From NCBI RefSeq assembly GCF_030406385.1, contig NZ_JAUEPM010000002.1, positions 186,001-250,000 of the forward strand: a DNA stretch of 64,000 nucleotides. The letters are read 5' to 3'. The DNA is from Microbacterium oryzae. GTDB lineage: Bacteria > Actinomycetota > Actinomycetes > Actinomycetales > Microbacteriaceae. Below the pieces are notes generated by a model. The model saw nothing but the letters and a program-made list of their open reading frames with translations. It had not been told where the DNA came from and made no database searches. Shown in pieces: positions 16,941 through 25,085 of the stretch; position 1 is the first letter of the stretch, and the number at the start of each line of letters is the position of its first letter. Position numbers and translations under genes: made by a program.

Positions 16941-18005
16941 TCAGCCCACCTTCCTGGTCGTGGAGAGCTTCTTGACGTAGAGGTTCACGAGCACGGCGAG
17001 CACGAGCATGACGCCGAGGAACGCGCGGAACCAGTTCGGGTCCCACCCGGCGTAGACGATGCCGAGAGAGGTCATGCCGAAGATGAAGGCGCCGATCGCG
17101 ACGCCGATCGCGTTGCCGAAGCCGCCGGTGAGGAGCGTGCCGCCCACCACCGCGGCGATGATGTAGAGGAACTCGTTGCCCACGCCGTTTCCCGCCTGCA
17201 GCGTGTTGAAGCGGTAGAGCGTGTGCATGCCGACGAACCAGCCGAGGAACGACACCGTGATGAACAGGCCGATCTTCACGCGGACGACGGGAACGCCGAC
17301 AGCGCGGGCGGAGGCGTCGTTGCCGCCGACGGCGTAGATCCAGTTGCCGATGCGGGTGCGCTGCAGGACCCACGCGGCCAGGGCCACGAGGACGAGCCAG
17401 TAGATGACGCTGTTCCAGATGGTGACGCCGCCGATGCGGAACGATCCGGCGAAGACGGCGTGCATGATGCCGTAGCCGTCCATCTGCGAGATGTTCGGGC
17501 TCGCCACCGCGCCGGTCACGAGCTTCGTCACGCCGAGGTTGACACCCTGCAGGATGAAGAACGAGCCGAGCGTGATGAGGAAGCTGGGGATGCCCGTGCG
17601 CATCACCAGGTAGCCGTTGACGAAGCCGACCACGAGGCAGAAGACGAGCGACACGATCGCGCCGACGATGAGGTTGATGCCGAGGTAGTACGAGAAGAGG
17701 GCGTTGAAGAGCCCGGCGCTCGTGACGATGACGCCGGCGGAGAGGTCGAACTCGCCGCCGATCATCAGCAGCCCCACTGCGACGGCGACGATGCCGATCG
17801 TGGAGGCCTGGTACAGCACGGTGAAGAGCGCGTCGGGCGACCGGAACGATGGCGCCACGACGAGGAAGAAGATGAAGATGAGCACGGCGGCGACGGCCGC
17901 GCCGACCTCCGGACGCGCGAGCAGGCGGTTGGACCAGCCGAGCTTCACGCGGTTCGAGGACTCATGCGGCGCGCTGACCGGCGCCTGCGTGGTGGCCTGA
18001 CTCAT
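16941..18005 (-). CDS. Sugar ABC transporter permease (CUT2, RbsC/FrcC-like)
   Basis: A 354-residue membrane protein with about nine to ten hydrophobic helices. GIVAVAVGLLMIGGEFDLSA and GIPSFLITLGSFFILQGVN are typical of branched-chain/CUT2 permeases, and GGTLLTGGFGNAIGVAIGAF is the conserved C-terminal segment. It forms the membrane channel of the importer with its neighbours. ATG at 18005, preceded by AGGAG. Position beside the inositol enzymes suggests inositol as substrate. Confidence 0.9.
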   Translation of the reverse strand: MSQATTQAPVSAPHESSNRVKLGWSNRLLARPEVGAAVAAVLIFIFFLVVAPSFRSPDALFTVLYQASTIGIVAVAVGLLMIGGEFDLSAGVIVTSAGLFNALFSYYLGINLIVGAIVSLVFCLVVGFVNGYLVMRTGIPSFLITLGSFFILQGVNLGVTKLVTGAVASPNISQMDGYGIMHAVFAGSFRIGGVTIWNSVIYWLVLVALAAWVLQRTRIGNWIYAVGGNDASARAVGVPVVRVKIGLFITVSFLGWFVGMHTLYRFNTLQAGNGVGNEFLYIIAAVVGGTLLTGGFGNAIGVAIGAFIFGMTSLGIVYAGWDPNWFRAFLGVMLVLAVLVNLYVKKLSTTRKVG

Positions 18006-18034
18006 GAGGAACTCCTAAGGGTAGGGGCGACGGC

Positions 18035-18064
18035 GAGCGGGGGCGCCCGAAGGCGTCCCCGCTC
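18035..18064 (-). other. Intra-operon hairpin between binding-protein and permease genes
   Basis: GAGCGGGGGCGCC and GGCGTCCCCGCTC form a 13-bp stem (one G-T step) around a CGAA loop, directly after the binding-protein stop. Such hairpins often protect the binding-protein mRNA and lower permease expression. Confidence 0.55.
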
Positions 18065-18077
18065 GTCCGGCGAGAGA

Positions 18078-19067
18078 TCAGCGCGTGTTGTTCTGAGCGA
18101 ACGGGAGGATGACGTCGATGTTCGACTGGTCGACGAACGAGGGGCCGGTGAGGACGGGCTGGCCGCCGCCGATGTCGTTGCCGTTCTTCAGGTTCAGGTA
18201 GAGCGACGTGACCGCGAGGTAGCCCTGCATGTAGGGCTGCTGGTCGATCGAGAACTCGATCTCGCCGTCCTTGATCGCCTGAGCGGCGTCGGCGTTGAGG
18301 TCGAAGGTGATGAGCTTCGCCTCGCTGCCCGACTGCTCCATCGCGTCGAGCGCGTCCATCGCGATGGGGGCGCCGAGCGTGACGATGTAGTCGATCGACG
18401 GGTCCTGCTGCAGCTTCGCCTGGAGGCTGGCGACGACCGCGGAGTCGTCAGCGCCGTTCACCTGGATGTTCTCGGTGGCGGGCACCGCTTCCTTCACTCC
18501 CGCGCAGCGCGCCTCGAGGGCGACCGAGCCGGCGGCCTGGATCACGCAGAGCGGGTGCTCGCCGCCGTCCTCGGCGATCCGCTCACCGGCGGTGTGGCCG
18601 GCGAGGTTCTCGTCCGAGCCGAAGTACATCAGCGCGCCGAGATCCTGGTACTGGTCGATTCCGGAGTTGAAGCCGACGATCGGGATGCCCGCCTCACCCG
18701 CCGCCGCGACCGACGACGCCAGCGCGTCGGGGGTGGCGAGGGTGGTGGCGATGCCGTCGACGTTCGAGTCGATCGCGGTCTGGATCAGCTGCGCCTGCTT
18801 GTCGGCGGCGGGGTCGTTCGAGTACTGCAGCTTCGCGCCGGTGTCCTTCGCGGCCTGCTCGGCACCCGCGCGGATCTTGTCCCAGAACGTGTCGCCGGGC
18901 GTCTCGTGGGTGACCATGGCGATGGTGTAGCCCGAGTCGCCGCCGCCGCCACCGGAGTCGTCTCCGCCGGACTCCGGCTGTGCGCCGCCGCCGCTGCAGG
19001 CCGTGAGGGCGAACACGGCGACCAGTGCGCCGGCGCCGAGGATCTTTCGGGGGGTGATGAGCCTCAT
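18078..19067 (-). CDS. Sugar ABC transporter substrate-binding lipoprotein (CUT2, inositol-type)
   Basis: A 329-residue periplasmic-binding-protein-like lipoprotein. A basic start and hydrophobic stretch end in the lipobox LTAC with Cys 24, followed by a Gly/Ser-rich linker. The mature part starts YTIAMVTHETPGDTFWDKIR and carries QAQLIQTAIDSNVDGIATTL and ITFDLNADAAQAIKDGEIEF, typical of type-I sugar-binding proteins. It should capture inositol or a related polyol outside the membrane. First gene of the leftward operon; candidate operators lie at 19178-19197. Confidence 0.9.
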   Translation of the reverse strand: MRLITPRKILGAGALVAVFALTACSGGGAQPESGGDDSGGGGGDSGYTIAMVTHETPGDTFWDKIRAGAEQAAKDTGAKLQYSNDPAADKQAQLIQTAIDSNVDGIATTLATPDALASSVAAAGEAGIPIVGFNSGIDQYQDLGALMYFGSDENLAGHTAGERIAEDGGEHPLCVIQAAGSVALEARCAGVKEAVPATENIQVNGADDSAVVASLQAKLQQDPSIDYIVTLGAPIAMDALDAMEQSGSEAKLITFDLNADAAQAIKDGEIEFSIDQQPYMQGYLAVTSLYLNLKNGNDIGGGQPVLTGPSFVDQSNIDVILPFAQNNTR

Positions 19068-19177
19068 GGTGGTCCTTCCAGGGATACGTCGAGGGCAGCT
19101 TCGCCCTGCGACCGACCGTCACCGCTTCGACGCGGTGGAGATAAGAGTGAGGGCAAGCCCAACGCGCTGTCAAATTT

Positions 19178-19197
19178 TTGTCTTGACATTGTGTCAA
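19178..19197. promoter_or_regulatory. Candidate GntR operator in the divergent transporter promoter
   Basis: TTGTCTTGACAT (19178-19189) matches the local TTGTC-NN-GACAA motif with one mismatch. It overlaps a second palindrome, TTGACA-TTG-TGTCAA (19183-19197), which also contains a -35-like TTGACA. The site lies between the ABC and MFS inositol transporter genes, so it may control one or both. Confidence 0.5.
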
Positions 19198-19255
19198 TTC
19201 CGTTACCAATGGCCTCGATGCCTCGACGGCGCAACGCTAAGGACAGTATGTCTAT

Positions 19256-19267
19256 TTGACGTGACAA
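19256..19267. promoter_or_regulatory. Candidate GntR operator close to the MFS transporter
   Basis: TTGACGTGACAA differs at one base from the TTGTC-NN-GACAA motif. It overlaps a -35-like TTGACG and is followed by a -10-like GATATG (19282-19287). It lies 68 bases upstream of the transporter ATG. Confidence 0.4.
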
Positions 19268-19334
19268 AGTTTTGATGTCAGGATATGGCGCAAGCGAGCG
19301 CCGGTCGGGCGGCGCGTCGGACGAAGGAGTCAAC

Positions 19335-20789
19335 ATGGCAAGTGCACACTCGGAGGGCTCGAGTACGAGCCTTCCTCCGCTCACCGGAGGACCGCATCGC
19401 AAGCGGCTGGGGCTTGTCGCCCTCATCGCCACCTTCGGCGGCCTGCTCTTCGGCTACGACACCGGCGTGATCAACGGGGCACTGGTTCCGATGTCGGAGG
19501 AGCTCGGGCTCAACGCCTTCACCGAAGGCGTCGCGACCAGCTCGCTCATCTTCGCCGCCGCGATCGGCGCGATGTTCGGCGGTCGGCTGTCGGATGGCTG
19601 GGGCCGCCGGAAGACGATCATCCTGCTGGCGGTGCTCTTCTTCGTCGGCACGCTGTTCGTCGTCTTCACGCCGAACCTCGCCGTTCTGGTCGTCGGTCGC
19701 GTGATCCTCGGCCTCGCGGTCGGCGGCGCGTCCACCGTCGTACCGGTCTTCCTCGCCGAGCTCGCGCCGTACGAGATCCGCGGCTCGCTCGCCGGCCGCA
19801 ACGAGCTCATGATCGTGACCGGTCAGCTGGCCGCGTTCATCATCAACGCCGTCATCGGCAATCTCTACGCCGGCGCCGACCATGTCTGGCGCATCATGTT
19901 CGCCATCTGCGCCATCCCGGCCATCGCGCTCTTCTTCGGCATGCTGCGCATGCCCGAGTCCCCGCGCTGGCTGCTGGAGAAGGGCCGCAACGCCGACGCG
20001 CTGGCCGTGCTCAAGACCGTGCGCTCCGAGGACCGCGCGAAGGCCGAGGTCGCCGATCTCGAGCGGATCGCCGCCGAGGAGAGGGCGGAGGGCCAGCTCG
20101 GCTGGCGCGCCATCCTCAGCAACAAGAACCTCTCGCGCATCCTGCTCGTCGGAATCGGGCTCGGCGTCGCGCAGCAGCTCACCGGCATCAACTCGATCAT
20201 GTACTTCGGCAACACCGTGCTCACCGAGTCGGGGTTCGAGCAGGGCGCGGCGCTCATCGCCAACATCGCCCCGGGCGTCATCGCGGTCGTCGGCGGCATC
20301 ATCGCCCTCGCCATGATGGACCGGCTCGACCGTCGGAAGACGTTCGCGATCGGCCTCACGCTCACCACGTCGTGCCACCTGCTCATCGGCGTCGCCTCGA
20401 TGGTCCTGCCCGCCGGCAACCCGCTCCGCCCCTGGGTGATCCTCTTCCTCGTGGTGGCGTTCGTCGGCTCGATGCAGACGTTCCTCAACATCGCGGTGTG
20501 GGTCTACCTGTCGGAGATCTTCCCGCTGCACATGCGCGGCGTCGGCATGGGCATCTCGGTGTTCATGCTGTGGATCGTCAACGGCTTCCTGTCGCTGTAC
20601 TTCCTCTCGCTCGTGGACGCGGTCGGCATCACCGGCACGTTCTTCCTCTTCGCCGCAGTCGGCGCGCTCGCGCTCATCTTCGTCATCACTCAGGTGCCGG
20701 AGACTCGCGGGCGCACCCTCGAGGCGCTCGAGGAGGATGTCACCACCGGCGCCATCTACACGGTGCGCGGGCGCTCGCCGCGTCGCTGA
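19335..20789 (+). CDS. Sugar/inositol MFS symporter (IolT-like)
   Basis: A 484-residue member of the sugar porter family with 12 predicted helices. GGLLFGYDTGVINGALVPM in helix 1 and DGWGRRKTI after helix 2 are family signatures. PESPRWLLEKGR follows helix 6, QQLTGINSIMYFG marks helix 7, and the C-terminus has PETRGRTLEALEED. The closest family idea is the proton-coupled myo-inositol transporter IolT. AAGGAG at 19324-19329 fixes the start. It is divergent from the ABC importer, so the locus has two uptake routes, probably a high-affinity ATP-driven one and a secondary one. Confidence 0.87.
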   Translation: MASAHSEGSSTSLPPLTGGPHRKRLGLVALIATFGGLLFGYDTGVINGALVPMSEELGLNAFTEGVATSSLIFAAAIGAMFGGRLSDGWGRRKTIILLAVLFFVGTLFVVFTPNLAVLVVGRVILGLAVGGASTVVPVFLAELAPYEIRGSLAGRNELMIVTGQLAAFIINAVIGNLYAGADHVWRIMFAICAIPAIALFFGMLRMPESPRWLLEKGRNADALAVLKTVRSEDRAKAEVADLERIAAEERAEGQLGWRAILSNKNLSRILLVGIGLGVAQQLTGINSIMYFGNTVLTESGFEQGAALIANIAPGVIAVVGGIIALAMMDRLDRRKTFAIGLTLTTSCHLLIGVASMVLPAGNPLRPWVILFLVVAFVGSMQTFLNIAVWVYLSEIFPLHMRGVGMGISVFMLWIVNGFLSLYFLSLVDAVGITGTFFLFAAVGALALIFVITQVPETRGRTLEALEEDVTTGAIYTVRGRSPRR

Positions 20790-20796
20790 CGCTCGC

Positions 20797-20838
20797 AGCA
20801 GAAGGGGCCCGGTCCGCGCGGATCGGGCCCCTTCTGCT
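20797..20838 (+). terminator. Terminator hairpin after the MFS symporter
   Basis: AGCAGAAGGGGCCCGGTCC pairs with GGATCGGGCCCCTTCTGCT (19 bp, one G-U) around GCGC. It begins eight bases after the stop at 20789. There is no T-run. Confidence 0.75.
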
Positions 20839-21010
20839 GTGCTCAGCGGGTGATGGAGCGCCGCTCGGCGTCGGCCGTCGCGCCGCGTGTCAGCTCGCGG
20901 CGAGGCGCCAGGGTGTCTTCCGCCCCGACTCCATGCGGTCAGCGCTTGACCGGACCGAGAAGCGCATGACAGAATGTCCTTACAAATAAACTCTTCGTCA
21001 GGAGCTCGCC

Positions 21011-21406
21011 ATGCCCCTCGTCCGCATCGACCACAGCGACGCCCGCACGAATCCCACGGAGATCGCCACGGCCATCCATGACGCGATCGTGTCGGTCTAC
21101 GGCATCCCCGAGCGCGACCGCTTCCAGGTGATCACGTCGCGCCCCGCCACCACGATCATCGCCGAGGACGCCGGCCTCGGCTTCGAACGCACCGACCCGG
21201 TGATCATCCAGATCTTCACGCAGCGCGGCCGTGCGACCGAGCAGAAGCAGCGCCTGTACGCCGCCATCGCCGACGCGCTGGAGCCGGTCGGGGTCGCCCC
21301 GCAGGACGTCTTCATCGGCTACGTCGAGAACGGCGCCGAGGACTGGAGCTTCGGGTTCGGGCGCGCGCAGTATCTGACGGGGGAGCTCGCCGTCCCCGGC
21401 GCATGA
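21011..21406 (+). CDS. Tautomerase-superfamily protein, malonate-semialdehyde-decarboxylase-like
   Basis: A 131-residue tautomerase protein. After Met removal Pro becomes the N-terminal base (PLVRIDHSDARTNP). Numbering from that Pro, Asp 35 (in PERDRFQ), Arg 71 and Arg 73 (in TQRGRATEQKQR) line up with Asp 37, Arg 73 and Arg 75 that I recall for malonate semialdehyde decarboxylase. The C-terminal EDWSFGFGRAQYLTGEL is also characteristic of that group. It lies just outside the inositol locus, whose aldolase yields malonate semialdehyde, so it may decarboxylate excess product to acetaldehyde. Family placement is good; the physiological role is inference. Confidence 0.75.
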   Translation: MPLVRIDHSDARTNPTEIATAIHDAIVSVYGIPERDRFQVITSRPATTIIAEDAGLGFERTDPVIIQIFTQRGRATEQKQRLYAAIADALEPVGVAPQDVFIGYVENGAEDWSFGFGRAQYLTGELAVPGA

Positions 21407-21459
21407 TCGCCGCTCGCCCCGCGCTCGGCCGCGCCGCTAGTGTGGATGGGGGAGGTGCG

Positions 21460-22029
21460 GTGGGACGGAACGCCGATGCGATCGAGGAGGGTCTCGCGAT
21501 CGCGCATGCCGCCGCGCGACTCGCGGTGAAGAACAGGATCCTCGTCAGCACGATCTCGCTGGACGAGGCGTTCGACGCGTCCCACTTCCTTCCCGCGGCT
21601 CGTGAGGCGATCGCCTCGCTCGCGGATGAGTCGGAGCAGGCTGCGGAGGAGATCTCACGCCTGCGCAAGGCGGCCTGGGGTCGGCACACGCAGTCCCGCG
21701 GCACGCACGACTACCGCGATCGAGACGTGCGCAATCTCCGCCGTCGCGCCAAGCAGTACGTCGGGGTTGCGAAGGCGCTGCGCGCGGAGCTCGAGGATGA
21801 GGCGCATCTCCTCGCACTTGTCGAGCAGTCGCGCGAGGCGGCGTGGGGCGACATCGCCTCCACCCTCGACAACCGGCTCCGCGTCGAAGCCATGCGGCCT
21901 GACCAGGACCCCAACTACGCCTCGATGCGGGAGGCGCGGATGCAGGCGCTGCGCCTCGTGGACCTGCAGAAGCTCGCAGTCGAGACCAAGGAGCGCCGCA
22001 GCGAGACCGAGCCCGCTGACGCCGACTGA
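21460..22029 (+). CDS. Conserved Microbacteriaceae protein of unknown function
   Basis: A 189-residue charged, mainly helical protein beginning MGRNADAIEEGLAIAHAAAR, with DYRDRDVRNLRRRAKQYVGV in the middle and a Glu/Lys-rich tail. No catalytic motif or membrane segment is evident; a coiled-coil-like fold is likely. The GTG at 21460 is preferred because GGGGGAGG precedes it closely. An upstream ATG at 21403 overlaps the tautomerase stop and would add 19 low-complexity residues. I recall related proteins carrying the label asparagine synthase, which nothing here supports. Confidence 0.65.
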   Translation: MGRNADAIEEGLAIAHAAARLAVKNRILVSTISLDEAFDASHFLPAAREAIASLADESEQAAEEISRLRKAAWGRHTQSRGTHDYRDRDVRNLRRRAKQYVGVAKALRAELEDEAHLLALVEQSREAAWGDIASTLDNRLRVEAMRPDQDPNYASMREARMQALRLVDLQKLAVETKERRSETEPADAD

Positions 22030-22116
22030 GCGCGACGCGCCCGGGGTGCCCGCCTCGATTTGTGAGTGCCCGCGACTGCGTTGTATGCTCATACGGTTGC
22101 CGCGGCAACGGAGATT

Positions 22117-22189
22117 GCGCCCGTAGCTCAATGGATAGAGCATCTGACTACGGATCAGAAGGTTAGGGGTTCGAGTCCCTTCGGGCGCA
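22117..22189 (+). tRNA. tRNA-Arg (anticodon ACG)
   Basis: A full cloverleaf of 73 bases. The acceptor stem is GCGCCCG/CGGGCGC with discriminator A. The D-arm is GCTC...GAGC. The anticodon stem TCTGA/TCAGA holds loop CTACGGA, giving anticodon ACG. The T-arm contains GGTTCGAGTCC. CCA is not encoded. A strong hairpin terminator follows at once. Confidence 0.97.
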
Positions 22190-22197
22190 CATCACGA

Positions 22198-22231
22198 CAG
22201 AACGGCCCCCGCTTCGGCGGGGGCCGTTCTG
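22198..22231. terminator. Terminator hairpin between tRNA-Arg and the AGCS symporter gene
   Basis: CAGAACGGCCCCCGC pairs perfectly with GCGGGGGCCGTTCTG around a TTCG tetraloop. It lies between the tRNA end (22189) and the convergent symporter stop (22240), so it can serve both strands. Confidence 0.85.
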
Positions 22232-22239
22232 CGTTCCGA

Positions 22240-23709
22240 TCAGCGGCGCTCGCGCACGGCCTCGCCCGCGCGCCACTCCTCCCAGCCCGGGTCGCCCGCC
22301 ATGAAGCGCTCGATCTCGTCCTGAGAGGCGGTGAGCTTCGGGTCGTGCTTGAGGTACGCCCGCGTCTCGCGCGCGACCAGGCCGGAGAGGATGAGCAGCC
22401 CGATGAGGTTCGGCAGCGCCATGAGGCCGTTCATCACGTCGGAGAACGCCCACACCACGCCGAGCTGCGTCGTGCAGCCGATGAACACCACGAGCGAGAA
22501 GACGATGCGGAAGGGAAGCACAGCCCGCCGCCCCAGGAGCTTCTCGACGTTGCGCTCGCCGTAGTACGACCATCCGAGGATCGTCGAGAACGCGAACATG
22601 ACCAGCGCGAGGGTGACCACCCAGTGGCCCCACTCGCCGGGCAGGCCGTGGGTGAACGCCTCGCCCGTCATGAGCGACGCCTCGATCTGCGCGCCGGCGT
22701 CGTCGGTGAGCTGGTATGCGCCGGTGGTGATGATCACGAGGCCGGTCATCGAGACGACGATGATGGTGTCGATGAACGTCTGGGTCATCGACACGAGGCC
22801 CTGGCGCACCGGGTGACTCGTCTGCGCGGCGGCCGCAGCGATCGCCGCCGAGCCCATGCCCGACTCGTTCGAGAAGATGCCGCGCGCGACGCCGAACTGG
22901 ATGGCGACGATGATGACGGACCCGGCGAACCCGCCGGCGGCCGCGCTGCCGGTGAAGGCGTCGTGGAAGATCGTCGCGAAGGCCGCGGGCACGTCGGCGA
23001 TGTTGGCGATGAGGATGTAGAGCGCGCCGATGACGTAGAAGACGATCATGATCGGCACGAAGCCGGCGGTGACCCGTCCGATCGACTTGATGCCGCCCAC
23101 GAGCACCGCGAGCGCGATGATCGTGAGCACGACGCCGGTCGCCCAGGTCGGGATCGAGAAGCTGCGCTCGAGATTCGCCGCGACCGAGTTGCCCTGCGTC
23201 ATGTTGCCGATGCCGAAGCACGCGAAGATCGTGAAGATCGTGAAGGCGAACGCGAGCACCTTGCCGAATCCGTTGCGGATGCCGCGCTCGAGGTACTGCT
23301 GCGGCCCGCCGTTGCGCTCGCCGGCTGCGTCGGTGGTGCGGTAGCGGACGCCGAGGAACGACTCCGAGTACTTCGACGCCATGCCGAGGAGGCCGGTCAC
23401 CCACATCCAGAACAGAGCGCCGGGGCCGCCGATGCCGATGGCGGTCGCGACGCCGACGATGTTCCCTGTGCCGACGGTGGCCGCCAGCGCGGTGGTCAGC
23501 GCCTGGAACTGCGAGATGTCGCCCTCGGCGCCGCGGTCCTTCCGGCGCAGGATCCCGAGGCTCAGCGCCGGACCGAGGCGCACGAACTGCAGGCCGCCCA
23601 ACCGGATGGTGAGGTACAGCCCGGTGCCGAGGAGAAGGGGGATGAGGAGCCACGGTCCCCAGATGATGCTGCTGAGCTGTTCGAGGAACGCCTGGATCGT
23701 GTCGAGCAT
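22240..23709 (-). CDS. Sodium:alanine symporter (AGCS family)
   Basis: A 489-residue membrane protein with about 11 helices. GTGNIVGVATAIGIGGPGAL near residue 95 is the hallmark AGCS motif, and FGVARGIFSNESGMGSAAIA is the second conserved block. Such proteins take up alanine or glycine with sodium. ATG at 23709; an AAGG lies upstream and no better start is seen, as the longer frame has no supporting site. The hydrophilic tail (FMAGDPGWEEWRAGEAVRER) is cytoplasmic. It converges on the tRNA-Arg terminator. Confidence 0.9.
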   Translation of the reverse strand: MLDTIQAFLEQLSSIIWGPWLLIPLLLGTGLYLTIRLGGLQFVRLGPALSLGILRRKDRGAEGDISQFQALTTALAATVGTGNIVGVATAIGIGGPGALFWMWVTGLLGMASKYSESFLGVRYRTTDAAGERNGGPQQYLERGIRNGFGKVLAFAFTIFTIFACFGIGNMTQGNSVAANLERSFSIPTWATGVVLTIIALAVLVGGIKSIGRVTAGFVPIMIVFYVIGALYILIANIADVPAAFATIFHDAFTGSAAAGGFAGSVIIVAIQFGVARGIFSNESGMGSAAIAAAAAQTSHPVRQGLVSMTQTFIDTIIVVSMTGLVIITTGAYQLTDDAGAQIEASLMTGEAFTHGLPGEWGHWVVTLALVMFAFSTILGWSYYGERNVEKLLGRRAVLPFRIVFSLVVFIGCTTQLGVVWAFSDVMNGLMALPNLIGLLILSGLVARETRAYLKHDPKLTASQDEIERFMAGDPGWEEWRAGEAVRERR

Positions 23710-23878
23710 TCGTCTGCCTTTCCTGCCTGCGCGCCGTCGCGCTCCGCTTTTCCGGCAGAGTCTATGAGCACGGCCGGGCCTGCGTGGCACAGCCGTGCGG
23801 CGTGGTCAACCTCCCCGGGTACTCCCGGAGATTCGGGCAGGATGGTCGAGACGTGCTCGCGACGACAGGAGACCTGCG

Positions 23879-25036
23879 ATGTTCGGAAGGCAGCGGCCTC
23901 GCACACAGGCCACGCAAGCGGTGACGATGAACTCCGCGCACACGCCGCGGCGCCTCTGGTCGGACGGGTTCGGCACGCTGGCGACCCGGTCCATCCAGCT
24001 CATCGCGGTCGTCATCCTCACGGCGGGATTGGTGGTGACCTTCCGCGCGCTGTCGCTGGTGTTCATCCCCGTGCTCCTCGCGCTCATCTTCGCGTGCGCC
24101 TTCGAGCCGCTCATGGCGCGGCTGCGGCCCCGGCTGCGTCCGACGCTGTCGACCGTCATCGTGCTGCTCGCGATCGTGCTCGTCGTGGGCGGGCTCGGCT
24201 GGGCCATGGTCTCCGCCGTCCGCAACCAGTGGGACGACCTGTACGAGCAGGCGCAAGCCGGCGTGCAGCAGGTGATCGCCTGGGTGCAGACGCTGCCGTT
24301 CGCCCCGGATCAGGACCAGATCGACGAGTGGCTCGCGACCGTCACCGACTTCATCACGAGCGCGCAGTTCGGCCAGACCGTGGGCTCCGGCGCGGTCGCC
24401 GGCGTCGGCGCACTGGCGAACTTCGTCACCGGCTTCGTGCTGCTGGTGGTCGTGCTGTTCTTCTTCCTCAAGGACGGCCCGGGGCTCTGGCGCTTCCTCA
24501 CCCGCCCCTTCGAGGGCAAGTGGTACGCGCGCGTGCGCCGGGCCGGTTCGAAGACCGTCGATACGTTCGGCGCCTACCTCCGCGGCACCGCGGCCGTGGC
24601 GGCCGTGGACGCCATCGGCATCGGCATCGGCCTGCTCATCCTCGGGGTGCCGCTGGCGTTCCCGCTGACGATCCTCGTGTTCCTGCTCGCCTTCATCCCG
24701 ATCGTCGGCGCGACGGTCGCCGGCATCCTCGCCGCGCTCGTGGCGCTGGTCGCCAACGGTCCGGTGGTGGCCCTCATCGTCATCGGCATCGTGGTGGTCG
24801 TGAACCAGCTGGAGGGCAACTTCCTGCAGCCGCTCCTGATGGGGCGCGCGCTCAAGCTGCACTCGCTTGTCGTGCTGATCGCCTTGACCGTCGGCACCGT
24901 CCTCGGCGGCATCCTGGGCGCCGTGCTCGCCGCGCCGTTCGCGGCCGTCGTCTGGGGCATCGTGCAGGTGTGGGATGGGCCGGAGACTCCCGCGCGCTGG
25001 GCCCGCGACAACAAGAAGCCCGCCGTCACGATCTGA
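23879..25036 (+). CDS. AI-2E family transporter (PerM-like membrane protein)
   Basis: A 385-residue protein of the AI-2E/UPF0118 family with about eight helices in the usual pattern: paired N-terminal helices, a long soluble region (residues about 115-165, QWDDLYEQAQAGVQQVIAWV), then a helical core. LLAFIPIVGATVAGILAALV and VVNQLEGNFLQPLLMGRALK are family signatures. Members have been linked to autoinducer-2 export or sodium/proton exchange, so the transported species is uncertain. Start at ATG 23879, with CAGGAG at 23866-23871. Confidence 0.85.
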   Translation: MFGRQRPRTQATQAVTMNSAHTPRRLWSDGFGTLATRSIQLIAVVILTAGLVVTFRALSLVFIPVLLALIFACAFEPLMARLRPRLRPTLSTVIVLLAIVLVVGGLGWAMVSAVRNQWDDLYEQAQAGVQQVIAWVQTLPFAPDQDQIDEWLATVTDFITSAQFGQTVGSGAVAGVGALANFVTGFVLLVVVLFFFLKDGPGLWRFLTRPFEGKWYARVRRAGSKTVDTFGAYLRGTAAVAAVDAIGIGIGLLILGVPLAFPLTILVFLLAFIPIVGATVAGILAALVALVANGPVVALIVIGIVVVVNQLEGNFLQPLLMGRALKLHSLVVLIALTVGTVLGGILGAVLAAPFAAVVWGIVQVWDGPETPARWARDNKKPAVTI

Positions 25037-25085
25037 CGGCGGGCTCCTCGGGGCCGAGCGGAATCGACGCGGGGGCGTGCGGCGA

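Noticed and set aside
22117-22189. tRNA-Arg as attachment site for an integrated inositol island
   Set aside because: No integrase gene and no repeated copy of the tRNA 3' end was found in the window, so the tRNA position is not evidence for integration.
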